Positions 23,471-33,642 of a stretch of 45,257 nucleotides of DNA are shown here, in pieces. Both the position numbers and the translations under genes were made by a program. The stretch's first letter is position 1; each line of letters opens with the position of its first letter. The stretch is from NCBI GenBank assembly GCA_009782955.1, contig WRIB01000013.1, positions 1 through 45,257 on the forward strand, in the 5' to 3' direction. This DNA is from Treponema sp. (lineage in GTDB: Bacteria; Spirochaetota; Spirochaetia; Treponematales; Breznakiellaceae). Under the pieces are notes generated by a model. The model was not told the origin of the DNA, did no database searches, and worked only from the letters and a program-made list of their open reading frames with translations.

Positions 23471-26117
23471 TCCCGTTGCAACCAGCTTCCTCAGGGCAAA
23501 AAGGCGTCTCTTAAACGGAACAATTAAACTCCCCGAAACGCTCCTTATCCAGTACGATAATACCTGGGACGGCTTTGATGAAGAACAAGTCGAGGAAATG
23601 CGGGATGAATACGGTGTCAACCAGATTACCCACCAGAAAAAAGAGTCGGTTTTTGTAAAACTCCGGGACGCATTTGTTAATCCTTTTACCATAGTTCTCT
23701 TTATACTCACCATTATTAATGTTTTTACCAAAGATTACCCTGCTGTAATAATTGTCTCGTCCATGGTGTTGATCAGCGGACTGCTTCGTTTTATCCAGGA
23801 ATTGCGGAGCACCAGTGCTGCTGAACGCTTAACGGAAATTGTCGAAACTACCGCCGCCGTAGCCAGACAGATCGAAACAGAAACCGAAATAAAACAGGAA
23901 ATACCCCTGGACGAAATCGTTGTGGGAGATGTTCTCCACCTGGCGGCAGGCGACATTATTCCGGCGGATATCCGCATACTCCATGCAAAAGACCTCTTTA
24001 TCAGCCAGGCTTCACTAACCGGTGAAAGCGAGCCGGTGGAAAAATTCGCTGAAAAACTCGACGATAAGCCCAGTTCTCCGCTCGATTCAAATAACCTGGC
24101 CTTTATGGGAAGCACGGTAATTTCCGGATCAGCCGCCGCCCTGGTTCTGGCAGTAGGGGACGATACCATTTACGGTTCCATTGCCCGTGAACTCCAGGTC
24201 AAAGCGCCGCCAACTAGTTTCGAAAAAGGGATAACCTCTGTCTCCTGGGTATTGATACGGTTCATGCTGGTTATGGTTCCTGTAGTCCTGCTGATCAATG
24301 GTTTTACAAAGGGTGATTGGCTGGAAGCATTTTTATTCGGCCTTTCCGTTGCAGTCGGTCTTACTCCGGAAATGCTCCCCATGATTGTATCGGCCAATCT
24401 TGCCAAGGGTGCCGTGTCGATGTCGAAAAAACAGGTCATCGTAAAAGACCTCAATTCCATTCAAAATTTCGGCGCCATGGATATTCTTTGTACCGACAAG
24501 ACAGGCACAATTACCCAGGACAAGATCATTCTGCAATATCATCTGGACGTACACGGCAATCCGGACCCCAGAGTGCTTCGTTATGCCTATTTAAACAGCC
24601 ACAATCAAACAGGCCTTAAAAACCTTATGGATATCTCGATTATCGAAAAGGCAAAAGAACATAAGTTTGATGAACTTACCGCCGCTTACAAAAAAATTGA
24701 CGAAATACCGTTTGATTTTTCCAGAAGGCGCATGAGTGTAGTTGTAGATGACGGGGGCGGAAGAACACTGCTTATCACCAAAGGCGCCATAGAAGAGATG
24801 GTTACAATATCGGGGTACGCCGAATATCAGGGCAACGTAGAACCCATGACCAGCGAATTACGGGAAGAGATCCTTGCCACCTGCCAAAAGTACAACGCAG
24901 ACGGACTGCGGGTTTTGGGAGTGTCCCGGAAAGTAAACCCTGCTCCCGAGGGATTGTTTTCTGTGGCGGATGAACAGGACATGGTTCTGATAGGTTACCT
25001 GGCATTCCTCGATCCGCCCAAGGAAAGCGCCGGCAGCGCAATTTCCGCACTCAAAGAATACGGCGTAAAAACAATGGTTCTGACCGGAGATAATGATTCG
25101 GTAACCAAAAGCGTCTGTACTCAAGTGGGACTTACCGCGGATAAAATACTCCTCGGCAAAGATGTAGAAACCATGAGCGATGATGAACTCTGCGAAGTCG
25201 TTGAAGATACAGAAGTGTTTGCCAAACTTTCTCCGCAGCAAAAGGCCCGTGTGGTTACAGCCCTGCGTGATAACGGTCATATAGTCGGGTATATGGGGGA
25301 CGGTATTAACGATGCTGCAGCAATGAAGGCGGCGGATGTCGGCATTTCCGTCGATACTGCGGTTGATATTGCAAAAGAATCCGCCAATATTATCCTTCTG
25401 GAAAAAGATCTGATGATCCTTGAAGAAGGCGTTATTGAAGGCAGAAAGATCTATGCCAATATCATCAAGTATATCAAGATGACGGCGAGTTCCAACTTTG
25501 GCAATATGCTTTCCGTACTGGCAGCTTCCGCTTTTCTGCCCTTCCTCCCCATGATGCCAATTCAAATATTGGTACTGAACCTTATCTACGATATTTCATG
25601 TACGATGATTCCCTGGGACAATGTTGATTCTGATTATCTAAAAAAACCACGCAAGTGGGATGCTTCTTCCATTACAAAGTTTATGCTCTGGATAGGTCCG
25701 ACAAGTTCGGTTTTCGACATTACAACGTACCTTCTGTTGTTCTTTATTATTTGTCCGGCAATCGCAGGCGGCCCCTGGGCAACCCTTGCTCCGGGCGCTC
25801 AGCTTACCTTTGTTATGCTATTTAACGCCGGCTGGTTTATCGAATCCCTGTGGACTCAAACCCTGGTAATCCACATGATACGGACACCGAAAATTCCCTT
25901 TATCCAAAGCCGGGCATCATGGCAAAACGCTTCGTTTACAACATTGGGGGTCATTGCAGGTACCTTTATACCCTACACATTTTTGGGCCGTGAAATCGGC
26001 ATGATTGCCCCGCCGCATATTTTCTATGCTTACCTTGCAGCGACAGTGCTCTGTTATATGATGCTCACAACGGTATTAAAGAAAATATTTATTTGGCGAT
26101 ATGGGGAGTTACTGTAG
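23430..26117 (+). CDS. mgtA: P-type Mg2+-transporting ATPase (MgtA/MgtB, P-IIIB)
   Basis: An 895-residue inner-membrane ATPase that imports Mg2+. The order is the standard one: M1-M2 (about 88-125), actuator domain with SLTGES, M3-M4 with [20 protein letters not shown] and [12 protein letters not shown], phosphorylation motif [10 protein letters not shown] (Asp near residue 356), nucleotide domain with RRRMSVVV, hinge [16 protein letters not shown], then M5-M10 including [18 protein letters not shown] and [11 protein letters not shown]-like ending. It aligns over nearly the full length of the E. coli MgtA type. The 3' end overlaps the convergent gene by 9 bp. For the start, see the overlapping short ORF. 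Confidence 0.93.
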   Translation: MAVNAKWPPAKKPNPVATSFLRAKRRLLNGTIKLPETLLIQYDNTWDGFDEEQVEEMRDEYGVNQITHQKKESVFVKLRDAFVNPFTIVLFILTIINVFTKDYPAVIIVSSMVLISGLLRFIQELRSTSAAERLTEIVETTAAVARQIETETEIKQEIPLDEIVVGDVLHLAAGDIIPADIRILHAKDLFISQASLTGESEPVEKFAEKLDDKPSSPLDSNNLAFMGSTVISGSAAALVLAVGDDTIYGSIARELQVKAPPTSFEKGITSVSWVLIRFMLVMVPVVLLINGFTKGDWLEAFLFGLSVAVGLTPEMLPMIVSANLAKGAVSMSKKQVIVKDLNSIQNFGAMDILCTDKTGTITQDKIILQYHLDVHGNPDPRVLRYAYLNSHNQTGLKNLMDISIIEKAKEHKFDELTAAYKKIDEIPFDFSRRRMSVVVDDGGGRTLLITKGAIEEMVTISGYAEYQGNVEPMTSELREEILATCQKYNADGLRVLGVSRKVNPAPEGLFSVADEQDMVLIGYLAFLDPPKESAGSAISALKEYGVKTMVLTGDNDSVTKSVCTQVGLTADKILLGKDVETMSDDELCEVVEDTEVFAKLSPQQKARVVTALRDNGHIVGYMGDGINDAAAMKAADVGISVDTAVDIAKESANIILLEKDLMILEEGVIEGRKIYANIIKYIKMTASSNFGNMLSVLAASAFLPFLPMMPIQILVLNLIYDISCTMIPWDNVDSDYLKKPRKWDASSITKFMLWIGPTSSVFDITTYLLLFFIICPAIAGGPWATLAPGAQLTFVMLFNAGWFIESLWTQTLVIHMIRTPKIPFIQSRASWQNASFTTLGVIAGTFIPYTFLGREIGMIAPPHIFYAYLAATVLCYMMLTTVLKKIFIWRYGELL

Positions 26118-26924
26118 GAGGACTGCCAGTTTTGCTTCTTCCCCCGCAGAAAGCTCGCCCGGCAGTATGGCCGGCTCTTTTATAGTGGGGGGTAAGAGAA
26201 AGCCGCCATTAAGAAAACACTGAAACAACTCACTATAGTTTTCGGCTGTACCGGTATAGTATAAATAAATACCCTTCCGTTTCCACAATGAACTTTTTTT
26301 TACGGCTTTATCCACTTTTTGTAAGCGTGGATTTCCCCTGTCAGTTGCTGCTATTAAATCGTAGATACATCGTGTCGCTGCTCCTAATGCTACCGGAGAA
26401 ATTACCTGCGAAGGAGGAAGTTGTTCCAACGCCAGTTTTACTGGCACCGTCAGCTTCGCTGGCGTTTGCTCTGTATCAATGGCCAGTACTGCCGGAGCGC
26501 CGGATAATGGACAGGGCAACACGGGAAGAAGAACCGGTTCAGACTGTAATCTGTTCTGTGATTCTTTATCCATAAAAGGCCGCCACAGTGCCGGCTCCAA
26601 CTGTGCATGGTTTACTGCCAGATTAAGAAACGCCTCATTTTCATACACACGGAAAGAACGGCCGGGCAATAAAGCAGCAAGCGCTTTGTAAAGCCTGCCT
26701 TCGGCAAAGTGTGGGTGGGGAACATAGAGGCCTCTTTCCGCATTGTTCTTTATTGCGCGGAGCATGCCCGGCGGATTATGACCCAGTATCGCCCGGCCTC
26801 CGTATTGCCAAAGATCGATAAGCCTGCCTTTTTCAGTATACAGCCGCCAACCTCTGGCACGGAGTGCATGGGGAACGCATCTTATATTGCAATCCAAATT
26901 TAAATCAATGTCCTTTATCATCAT
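26109..26924 (-). CDS. Degenerate class III aminotransferase-like protein
   Basis: A 271-residue protein. Its first 110 residues follow the N-terminal domain of class III PLP aminotransferases ([33 protein letters not shown], then a helix ending in [19 protein letters not shown]). The last 50 resemble the small C-terminal domain of glutamate-1-semialdehyde aminomutases ([12 protein letters not shown]-like, then [11 protein letters not shown]). The middle, which should hold the PLP-binding lysine and cofactor contacts, is shortened and lacks a recognisable active-site Lys, so catalysis is doubtful. It overlaps the 3' end of pcrA by 20 bp and follows it in the same operon. Confidence 0.6.
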   Translation of the reverse strand: MMIKDIDLNLDCNIRCVPHALRARGWRLYTEKGRLIDLWQYGGRAILGHNPPGMLRAIKNNAERGLYVPHPHFAEGRLYKALAALLPGRSFRVYENEAFLNLAVNHAQLEPALWRPFMDKESQNRLQSEPVLLPVLPCPLSGAPAVLAIDTEQTPAKLTVPVKLALEQLPPSQVISPVALGAATRCIYDLIAATDRGNPRLQKVDKAVKKSSLWKRKGIYLYYTGTAENYSELFQCFLNGGFLLPPTIKEPAILPGELSAGEEAKLAVLLQ

Positions 26925-29217
26925 TTTCCATTTTGGTAAAGTTTCCGCTTTGGTACAAGCTTAAAAATCGTTTTTCCTGTCCGTTATCAAAACGAACTTT
27001 TACAACGGGACCATCATCGCTTTCGGAAATATCTACGACAGCGCCGTATCCCTGATCGTCATGGAAAATCCTGTCGCCCTGTTTCCACTTGCCGTCCGAA
27101 GAAACTTTAGCAGCTCTTCCATAATTAACCTTACCAAAATTGCTCTGGTTAAAATTACTTCCACGATAAGCGTAATCGTCATTAGAACTGGTTTTCCCGG
27201 TGCCAAAAGAAATCGGCGGCTTTCCGATAATACGCAGATTCGATCTATCCACCTCATAAAGAAAACGCGAAGGCATCATGGGACTTGTTCTGCCGTACAT
27301 ACGGCGGAATGCACAGGAACAGAAATACAGTTCATCCATGGCTCTGGTAGCTCCCACATAAAAAAGCCGCCGCTCTTCTTCCAGGTCATCGCCTTCTTTA
27401 TCTTCTCTGGGAAAAATCCCCTGCTCAAGGCCGGTCATGATAACCCGTTTAAATTCCAATCCCTTGGTATTATGCAGGGTGATCAGTGTTACATAATCCA
27501 GGTTTGATTCCTTGTCTTCCTGAATAGCACGATCAAGTTCGATATGTTCCAAAAATTCCGTAAGTCCTTCTATAGAAGCAGGATAGACACTAGCAGCATT
27601 AACAAGCTCCTGCAAATTTCCCGCTCTTTGGTAGGCGTTTATTTCGTCATGAGAACTGTGGTACTCCGCCAATCCCGAATCAAGGATCAGAGCAGCGGCG
27701 CAAACAGACAGTCCTTCGCCGGAGCGTATGGGACTATCGCCGGATATTGCAGTTTTTTTTGCTTTGGCAGCGGCGGTTTTGCCAACGGATTTTTGATCCG
27801 CTGTATTGCCGGTATTCAAAAGTTCTTTTGCCCTGCCCATAAAAGAAATAAAAACGTCAACTCCTGCCTTTGCTTTTGCTGAAAGGGATACACTCTGCGC
27901 CGTTGCTAAAATGCCGCCTTCTTGCGGGGGATTTATGTATGTTGCTTCGAGTATCTTGTCCTGAGCTGCCGCACCGATGCCGCGCGTTGGTTTGTTTATA
28001 ATACGGCGGAACGCTACTTCGTCCAGAGGATTAAGGAGCAGGGCAAACAACGCCAACGCATCTTTAATTTCTTCCCTTTCGTAAAATTTAAGTGAGCCAA
28101 CTACTTTATATGGAATATTCCGGCGAAGCAGTTCTGTTTCAAACCCCAGTGACTGTGCGTTGGTACGGTATAAAATAGCCCAATCCAGATAATGGGCGGT
28201 ATTTACCGAACGCTGGATCAGCTCTGCACAAAACGATGCTTCTTCATCCTGGTCGTAGAGAAAAGCCAGGGTAGGAAGTTTCCCGCTGCCGCGTTCGGCG
28301 CTTAGTTTCTTTCCCAGCCTGCCGCTGTTGTTATCCACAACCGAAGATGCCGCAGCCAGAATCGGAGCAAAGGAACGGTAATTCCGCTCAAGCCTGATAA
28401 TGTCCGTGCCGGGAAAACGATCGGAAAACTCCAGGATATTCCGCACTTCGGCGCCCCGGAAACGGTAAATTGATTGATCGTCATCTCCGACAACACAAAG
28501 GTATGTTTCCGGTCCGGATAACTCCGCAAGCAACTTGAACTGGGCGATGTTGGAATCCTGATATTCATCCACCATTATTACCTTAAAGCGATCATGAAAA
28601 CGCTGTGCAACATCAGGGTTGGCCTTAAGGATTTCAACCGGTTTCTTTATCAGATCGCCAAAATCTGCATTGCCGATTTTTTTTAGCCGTTCTTCGTATC
28701 TGAAATAGATTTTTCTGAACTCCGGCCTGTAGTCTATTAAATCCAATTCGGGATCATCCGGCGAAAGAAAATAATCCTTTGCACGGGAAATTAGCGCCGC
28801 CGTTTTGCGGTTTTCCGCACGCGCAGCATCTTCGTTAATTGTTCTTAAAAGCGATACGGTATCTTCATCATCATAAATTACAAAATTGGAATTAAGCCCG
28901 GCCAGCGAAGCATTGCGCCGCAGGAACCATGCGCCGAAAGAATGGAATGTCCGCATCATTGCATCGCCGGCACGCATATCAATCAGCCTTGCCCGTTCCG
29001 TCATTTCCCTGGCCGCCTTGTTGGTAAAGGTTACTGCCATAATCGACCGCGGATCGAGTCCTCGTTCCCGAATCAAATAGACAATTTTAGTGGTTATCAC
29101 TCTGGTTTTCCCTGACCCTGCCCCGGCAAGGATCAGCAGGTTTTTACCATTGTGAAGAACAGCTTTCCGTTGTTCGGGATTGAGGACTTCAAGATAAGAA
29201 GGAAGGGCATCTGCCAT
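26905..29217 (-). CDS. pcrA: ATP-dependent DNA helicase UvrD/PcrA
   Basis: A 770-residue SF1 3'-5' helicase for excision repair, replication restart and removal of RecA filaments. Visible motifs are Ia/Walker A AGAGSGKTRVIT (about 31-42), AVTFTNKAAREM, Walker B VDEYQDSN, GDDDQSIYRFRGA, LERNYRS, TLHNTKGLEFKRVIM and RRLFYVGATRAM. The C-terminal ~70 residues contain the PcrA-type tail WKQGDRIFHDDQGYGAVVDI, a Tudor-like RNA-polymerase-binding region. The ATG at 29217 has GGAGG 6 nt upstream, while the frame is open 10 codons further with no ribosome site. A spacer of about 35 residues rich in K and A near residue 490 is less conserved. Confidence 0.93.
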   Translation of the reverse strand: MADALPSYLEVLNPEQRKAVLHNGKNLLILAGAGSGKTRVITTKIVYLIRERGLDPRSIMAVTFTNKAAREMTERARLIDMRAGDAMMRTFHSFGAWFLRRNASLAGLNSNFVIYDDEDTVSLLRTINEDAARAENRKTAALISRAKDYFLSPDDPELDLIDYRPEFRKIYFRYEERLKKIGNADFGDLIKKPVEILKANPDVAQRFHDRFKVIMVDEYQDSNIAQFKLLAELSGPETYLCVVGDDDQSIYRFRGAEVRNILEFSDRFPGTDIIRLERNYRSFAPILAAASSVVDNNSGRLGKKLSAERGSGKLPTLAFLYDQDEEASFCAELIQRSVNTAHYLDWAILYRTNAQSLGFETELLRRNIPYKVVGSLKFYEREEIKDALALFALLLNPLDEVAFRRIINKPTRGIGAAAQDKILEATYINPPQEGGILATAQSVSLSAKAKAGVDVFISFMGRAKELLNTGNTADQKSVGKTAAAKAKKTAISGDSPIRSGEGLSVCAAALILDSGLAEYHSSHDEINAYQRAGNLQELVNAASVYPASIEGLTEFLEHIELDRAIQEDKESNLDYVTLITLHNTKGLEFKRVIMTGLEQGIFPREDKEGDDLEEERRLFYVGATRAMDELYFCSCAFRRMYGRTSPMMPSRFLYEVDRSNLRIIGKPPISFGTGKTSSNDDYAYRGSNFNQSNFGKVNYGRAAKVSSDGKWKQGDRIFHDDQGYGAVVDISESDDGPVVKVRFDNGQEKRFLSLYQSGNFTKMENDDKGH

Positions 29218-29280
29218 GTATTCCTCCGGCACACGTATGCATATCAAGTTACCGTATTATAGTCCGACTGGTTTTTTTTT

Positions 29281-29294
29281 GCTATAATTTTACA
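29281..29294 (+). promoter_or_regulatory. Extended -10 promoter of the cyclase gene (candidate leaderless)
   Basis: TGCTATAAT (29280-29288) is an extended -10. Six bases separate it from the ATG at 29295, and no Shine-Dalgarno is present. A T-tract precedes it and the -35 is poor. Confidence 0.5.
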
Positions 29295-30902
29295 ATGAAG
29301 AACGCAGATACCAAAAAGACCCTTGCAAAAGTAATTGGGTTACGGCTGGTACTGGGGTTGTTTTTTGTTTCAGCACTCATGGTTCTTTTGCTGACAGCAG
29401 TGGTAAACATTCAGATGAACCGTCACGTGGCAATGATCACGGAATCGACCCAGAACCATTTGATGACCGCAGCCCAGTCATTGGCGAAATTCATCAGCGC
29501 CGAAGAATTGGATCAATACCATACCGTAGAAGACACTTACAATCCGGAATATCAGGCGCTTAAAGTACGGCTTATACACTTTGCGGAAGAACATAATGTC
29601 CTGTACGCGTATTACTGGCGCGCTTTTGGAAACGAAGGACAGCATATTATTGATAATGATACCGACACTGAAGAACAGGTAGGGCCGTGGAGCATTTTTG
29701 AAATAGAGGACGTTGCCCTTAATGGTCTTGCCGGAAATGTCGGCGTAACCGACCTGGGTACCTATACCCCTGAATGGGGCGGCCTTATTTCGGGCTATGC
29801 CCCGGTATATGACAGCGAAGGCAGGTTCTACTGTGTAGCGGGTGTGGACATCAGTGACGAATTCATCTTTTTACAGCGTAAAGACTCGCGGAATATGACT
29901 ATTCTTCAAATTGCCGCTCTTTTGATTTCTGTGATCTTTGGCGTCCTGAACATGCTGCTCTACCGCCGCAAGGCTATACAGATAGAGGAGGCTCATGTCA
30001 AACTGCAATACTTTAACAACAATCTGCGCCGGGCATTTTCCACGTATCTTTCGGAAGATGTAGTGGAAGAGATTGTCAGCGATCCTACCCGCCTCCAGCT
30101 TGGCGGTGTGAACCGCCACATGACCGCCATGTTTACCGATGTTAAAAACTTTACCCATATTGCCGAAGTGCTGGCGCCTGATCAACTGGTAGATTTGCTT
30201 AATTATTATCTTTCCACCATGAGCGATGTTATATTGGATCAAAAAGGAACCATTGACAAATACGAGGGCGATGCGATTATTTCATTTTTCGGAGCGCCAT
30301 TGGAACTTCCCGATCATGCCCTGCGTGCTTGTTTAACAGCAATTATAATGAAGCGGCTGGAAACTGAAGTAAACAATCACATCGCTGCAAACAAACTAAG
30401 CCCTTCGCCGCTCCATGCCAGAGTTGGCATTAACACCGGAGAAATGGTAGTAGGAAACATGGGAACGCAGAAAAAAATGAATTACACCATTATCAGCAAT
30501 GCGGTAAATCTGGCGGCCCGGCTGGAGGGAGTGAACAAACAATACGGAACCTGGATCCTCGCAACGGAAAACACCGTAAAGGAAACAGGAAATCATCTTG
30601 TTTGCCGGAAGCTTGACCGGATAAGGGTAGTAGGAATTAACGAACCGGTGCGTATTTACGAAGTGCTGGACATACACGAAGATGCTCCAGCGGCTCTGCT
30701 TGAACAGGTTAATCTTTTTCACCGTGCTTTGATTCTTTTTGAATCCCGCAACTGGAAAGGCGCACAAACGATATTCGATCAGGTAAACAAACAATTTCCC
30801 GGCGATCAGCCTTCGCTTCTGTATCTGAACCGCTGCCGGCAATTTTTGGAAGAAGAGCCGGGCAAAGATTGGGACGGGGTCTTTACTATAGACGAGAAGT
30901 GA
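29295..30902 (+). CDS. Membrane-bound class III adenylate cyclase
   Basis: A 535-residue protein with TM1 (about 14-36), an extracytoplasmic sensor of about 160 residues, TM2 (about 198-220) and a class III cyclase domain (about 265-440). Metal-binding aspartates are in FTDVKNFTHIA and YEGDAIISFFG. The purine-specifying pair appears to be Lys (TIDKYEGD) and Thr (NYTIISNAVN), which favours ATP, and the NxxxR transition-state motif is in NAVNLAARLEG. A ~100-residue helical C-terminal tail follows. The sensor has the PxYxx...GYAPVYD...VAGVDIS pattern of a dCache-like domain. The ligand is unknown. It is divergent from pcrA by about 77 bp. Confidence 0.88.
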   Translation: MKNADTKKTLAKVIGLRLVLGLFFVSALMVLLLTAVVNIQMNRHVAMITESTQNHLMTAAQSLAKFISAEELDQYHTVEDTYNPEYQALKVRLIHFAEEHNVLYAYYWRAFGNEGQHIIDNDTDTEEQVGPWSIFEIEDVALNGLAGNVGVTDLGTYTPEWGGLISGYAPVYDSEGRFYCVAGVDISDEFIFLQRKDSRNMTILQIAALLISVIFGVLNMLLYRRKAIQIEEAHVKLQYFNNNLRRAFSTYLSEDVVEEIVSDPTRLQLGGVNRHMTAMFTDVKNFTHIAEVLAPDQLVDLLNYYLSTMSDVILDQKGTIDKYEGDAIISFFGAPLELPDHALRACLTAIIMKRLETEVNNHIAANKLSPSPLHARVGINTGEMVVGNMGTQKKMNYTIISNAVNLAARLEGVNKQYGTWILATENTVKETGNHLVCRKLDRIRVVGINEPVRIYEVLDIHEDAPAALLEQVNLFHRALILFESRNWKGAQTIFDQVNKQFPGDQPSLLYLNRCRQFLEEEPGKDWDGVFTIDEK

Positions 30903-30915
30903 GCGCTGTTTAAAT

Positions 30916-30946
30916 CTCCTCACGCAGAGGCGCAGAGAACGCAGAG
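30916..30946. repeat. CGCAGAGGCGCAGAGAACGCAGAGG repeat
   Basis: A short GA-rich repeat of units CGCAGAG/GCGCAGAGAA lies between the convergent cyclase and rimO genes. Related fragments are seen at 11429-11448 and within the ParE remnant (about 3036-3050). This type of dispersed CGCAGAG repeat is known from many genomes. Confidence 0.6.
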
Positions 30947-31039
30947 GAAGAAATTTATCAACGAATTACGCTAATGAAACGAATTGTTATGTGCATTATT
31001 CGTGACATTCGTTGATCTTCTTTCAAAGACACAGCAGGT

Positions 31040-32431
31040 TCACGCCAAATATGGTGCAGACACTAACAGTTCCAAATCAATACCATTGCACGCAACAATC
31101 GTTCCCCGGATCATGTCGCCCGGTTTTGGCAGTAACGTTCCTGCGGCATCAGCAGTACGTATTACTGCAGCGCCGTCTACTTCCGGAGCCTGACAAAAAA
31201 GCCGTCCCAGCCAAAGGTCTGCAGCTTGGTTGTCTTCAGTAGCCGGAACGATTGCTTCCTCAACAAGTACGTCCATAGTCTGGCCCACAAAACGGTTCAT
31301 TCGTTCTTCGGTAATTGGGAGTTGTTTTTCTTCGATAATAGCTTTACGCTGCGCTGCAATTTTTTTTCCAACCTTTCCTTTAATAGAATATGCGGCTGTT
31401 CCTTCCTCTCTGGAAAAGGTAAAAACTCCCAGCCAGTCAAAACAGGCTTTTTTCTGAAAATCAACAAGCTCTTTAAAATCATCTTCGGTCTCGCCTGGAA
31501 AGCCCACGAGAAACGTAGAACGGATTACTGCGTCGGGCAGTTTTGTACGGATTGTTTCCAGCAGGTCAAGATAGATTTTTGCATTGCCTTTCCGTCCCAT
31601 AGATGAAAGTATATGGGGAGCGGCATGCTGGAACGGTATGTCAAAATAGGGAAGAAAACGCTTGTCATGTGCAATAATATCCAGTATATCCAAAGGGAAG
31701 TGATCCGGGTGGAGGTAGAGCAGCCGTACCCAAAAATTGCCGTGTAATACGGCGATAGCTTTTAACAGTGCAGCCAAAGCGGTACTGTCGTTTTCTGTAG
31801 TACCGTTATTAAATGTAAAAGCGGCAATATCCTGACCAATAAGGCAGAGCTCGTTTACACCCCGTTCCAGCAACTGCCTGCATTCTTCAACAATGTCGGG
31901 AATTGTACGGCAGCGGAGAGGGCCGCGAATTAGCGGGATAGCGCAAAATGTACAATTATTGCTGCAGCCTTCGGAGATTTTAACATAGGCAGAACCGGGA
32001 AAACCAAGGAGAGGGCGTAAACCACGGTTCGAATCCGGCAGAACCGCACGTAATGTACCTTGTGCGAACACAGATACATTACGAACCGGTTTAAAAAGTT
32101 CCGCCGCTGTAGGAACAACTTTGTCTATATTATCGCAATCCAAAAACCCGTCCGCTTCGGTTAAACTTTCTTTTAGTTCTTCCCGGTAACGCTGGGTAAG
32201 GCAGCCTGCAAGGAGTATTTTCTTTTCCGGGTATTGATTTTTCCAGGCAAGGACAGCGTTTATTGATTCGCGCTTGGCAGCTTCGATAAAGCCGCAGGAA
32301 TTTACAATAATCATATCTGCATCCGCAGGATTATCAACCGCTTCCCAAAGTGCATTGTTTAAAGCGGCCATCATAATTTCAGCATCAACCTGATTCTTTA
32401 CGCAGCCAAAGGGATCCAGAAAGTATTTCAT
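31040..32431 (-). CDS. rimO: Ribosomal protein uS12 methylthiotransferase RimO
   Basis: RimO is a radical-SAM enzyme that adds a methylthio group to Asp-88 (E. coli numbering) of ribosomal protein S12, using two 4Fe-4S clusters. The 463-residue product starts MKYFLDPFGCVKNQVDAE, with the N-terminal UPF0004 cluster cysteines at about residues 10, 46 (NSCGF) and 76 (AGCLTQRY). The radical-SAM CSNNCTFC follows at about 150-157, then a C-terminal TRAM domain. The DPFGC opening marks RimO, not MiaB. The frame extends three codons upstream to an ATG at 32440; I use the second ATG, the family N-terminus. It lies 43 nt after the rodZ-like gene. Confidence 0.92.
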   Translation of the reverse strand: MKYFLDPFGCVKNQVDAEIMMAALNNALWEAVDNPADADMIIVNSCGFIEAAKRESINAVLAWKNQYPEKKILLAGCLTQRYREELKESLTEADGFLDCDNIDKVVPTAAELFKPVRNVSVFAQGTLRAVLPDSNRGLRPLLGFPGSAYVKISEGCSNNCTFCAIPLIRGPLRCRTIPDIVEECRQLLERGVNELCLIGQDIAAFTFNNGTTENDSTALAALLKAIAVLHGNFWVRLLYLHPDHFPLDILDIIAHDKRFLPYFDIPFQHAAPHILSSMGRKGNAKIYLDLLETIRTKLPDAVIRSTFLVGFPGETEDDFKELVDFQKKACFDWLGVFTFSREEGTAAYSIKGKVGKKIAAQRKAIIEEKQLPITEERMNRFVGQTMDVLVEEAIVPATEDNQAADLWLGRLFCQAPEVDGAAVIRTADAAGTLLPKPGDMIRGTIVACNGIDLELLVSAPYLA

Positions 32432-32473
32432 GCTTGCCAAAAGTTGCCGGGCAAAACCGGCTTTAGGTACGGG

Positions 32474-33541
32474 CTATTCAAGCCGGTATTGGGTAAGGCG
32501 GAATCTGCCGTCATTGTCACGGAGCCAGCGCAGATCGATTACCACCACTTCTCCGGGGGTTCCAAGATTCAATGTAACAGTCCGCCCTGCTCCATTAAGT
32601 TCTATTGCTACTGCCGTGGCATTCGAAGACCAGAGCCGGATTGTATTCATCACATGAATACTTAATCGCTCTCCGCGGGAAAAATACCGTTCTGTTCTGT
32701 CCGATCTGTCCAATTCCCAACGGAACATACAGTAGTTCTGAAACTGTATTTCAAGAGTAAAGGGATAAGTATTGGTCGATGTAAAAATTACCGTCCCGGA
32801 CTGGATTGCAGTATCGGTAATATCATCGGGATTTATTGCAACATAGGGATCTGAAACAGCGCTTATGTCAAAACGAATAAGAGCGCCTGCACCGGGTGTT
32901 CTGTAATCGTAGTCCGTAAGCGTTACACGAAGATCGGAAATACCGTTGCCATTAAGGTCTATTTCGGTATCACCCGAAAGATCCAGTCTGACACTGCCGC
33001 CGGGAATAATAAGAGTTAAAGGATCATCCATACTGCGTAATTCTATCTTGTACTGATCATTTTCCAGGTTTACAAGAATTGTATCCCCTTTATAAAAACG
33101 CCTCTCCAAAAAAGAACCTTCAAGCATATACTCCATTGGAAGCTGAACAAGACTTGTTTGTACAGGCTTGACCGGGGTTCTGACAAAAAGAAAATATCCC
33201 CCAACTGCGGCAATAAAACCTATCACTGCAATAACAATAATTATAAGAAGCCATTTGGGAAAAGAATGGGGTGAATTTATGAGCTGATCTACCGGAACAG
33301 GCTGTTCCTGAATTTTAATGGCTCTGTACAGGGAAAGCAGTTCATCAATGCTTAGACCCAAATATTCGCCGTAATTCCGCAAAAAACCCAACAGGTACGG
33401 TTCACCGGGGAATTTGGAAAACGATTCTGATTCAAGGGCTTCCAGGTATCGGCGGGCAATATTTGTTTCCCTGCCGGCATAATCCAGGGAAAGGCCTTTT
33501 GCTTCACGGGTTGATTTTAATTTTTCTCCCAGCGATTCCAC
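32474..33541 (-). CDS. rodZ: RodZ-like membrane protein with N-terminal helix-turn-helix
   Basis: A 355-residue protein. Residues about 1-75 form an Xre/RodZ-type HTH (ESLGEKLKSTREAKGLSLDY, YLEALESESFSKFPGEPYLLGFLRNYGEYL). After it come a single transmembrane helix (about 98-120, LLIIIVIAVIGFIAAVGGYF) and a beta-rich periplasmic domain of the DUF4115 type. RodZ ties MreB filaments to the membrane and sets cell shape. The start is GTG with AGGAG 7 nt upstream. It sits between lolA-like and rimO on the same strand. Confidence 0.82.
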   Translation of the reverse strand: MESLGEKLKSTREAKGLSLDYAGRETNIARRYLEALESESFSKFPGEPYLLGFLRNYGEYLGLSIDELLSLYRAIKIQEQPVPVDQLINSPHSFPKWLLIIIVIAVIGFIAAVGGYFLFVRTPVKPVQTSLVQLPMEYMLEGSFLERRFYKGDTILVNLENDQYKIELRSMDDPLTLIIPGGSVRLDLSGDTEIDLNGNGISDLRVTLTDYDYRTPGAGALIRFDISAVSDPYVAINPDDITDTAIQSGTVIFTSTNTYPFTLEIQFQNYCMFRWELDRSDRTERYFSRGERLSIHVMNTIRLWSSNATAVAIELNGAGRTVTLNLGTPGEVVVIDLRWLRDNDGRFRLTQYRLE

Positions 33542-33642
33542 TTACTGCTCCTGAACAAACAAGCCTCTTTCAAAATCCACGATACTTGAGCATTTTTCAA
33601 ACCCAGGGTGAGTTTTTAAAAAATACTTTGGAAAAAGCTTTC

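Noticed and set aside
24858-25565. 235-codon minus-strand frame inside mgtA
   Set aside because: Antisense to the conserved P-type ATPase core with no ribosome site.
30916-30946. CRISPR-like repeat
   Set aside because: A single short GA-rich stretch without spacers or cas genes.
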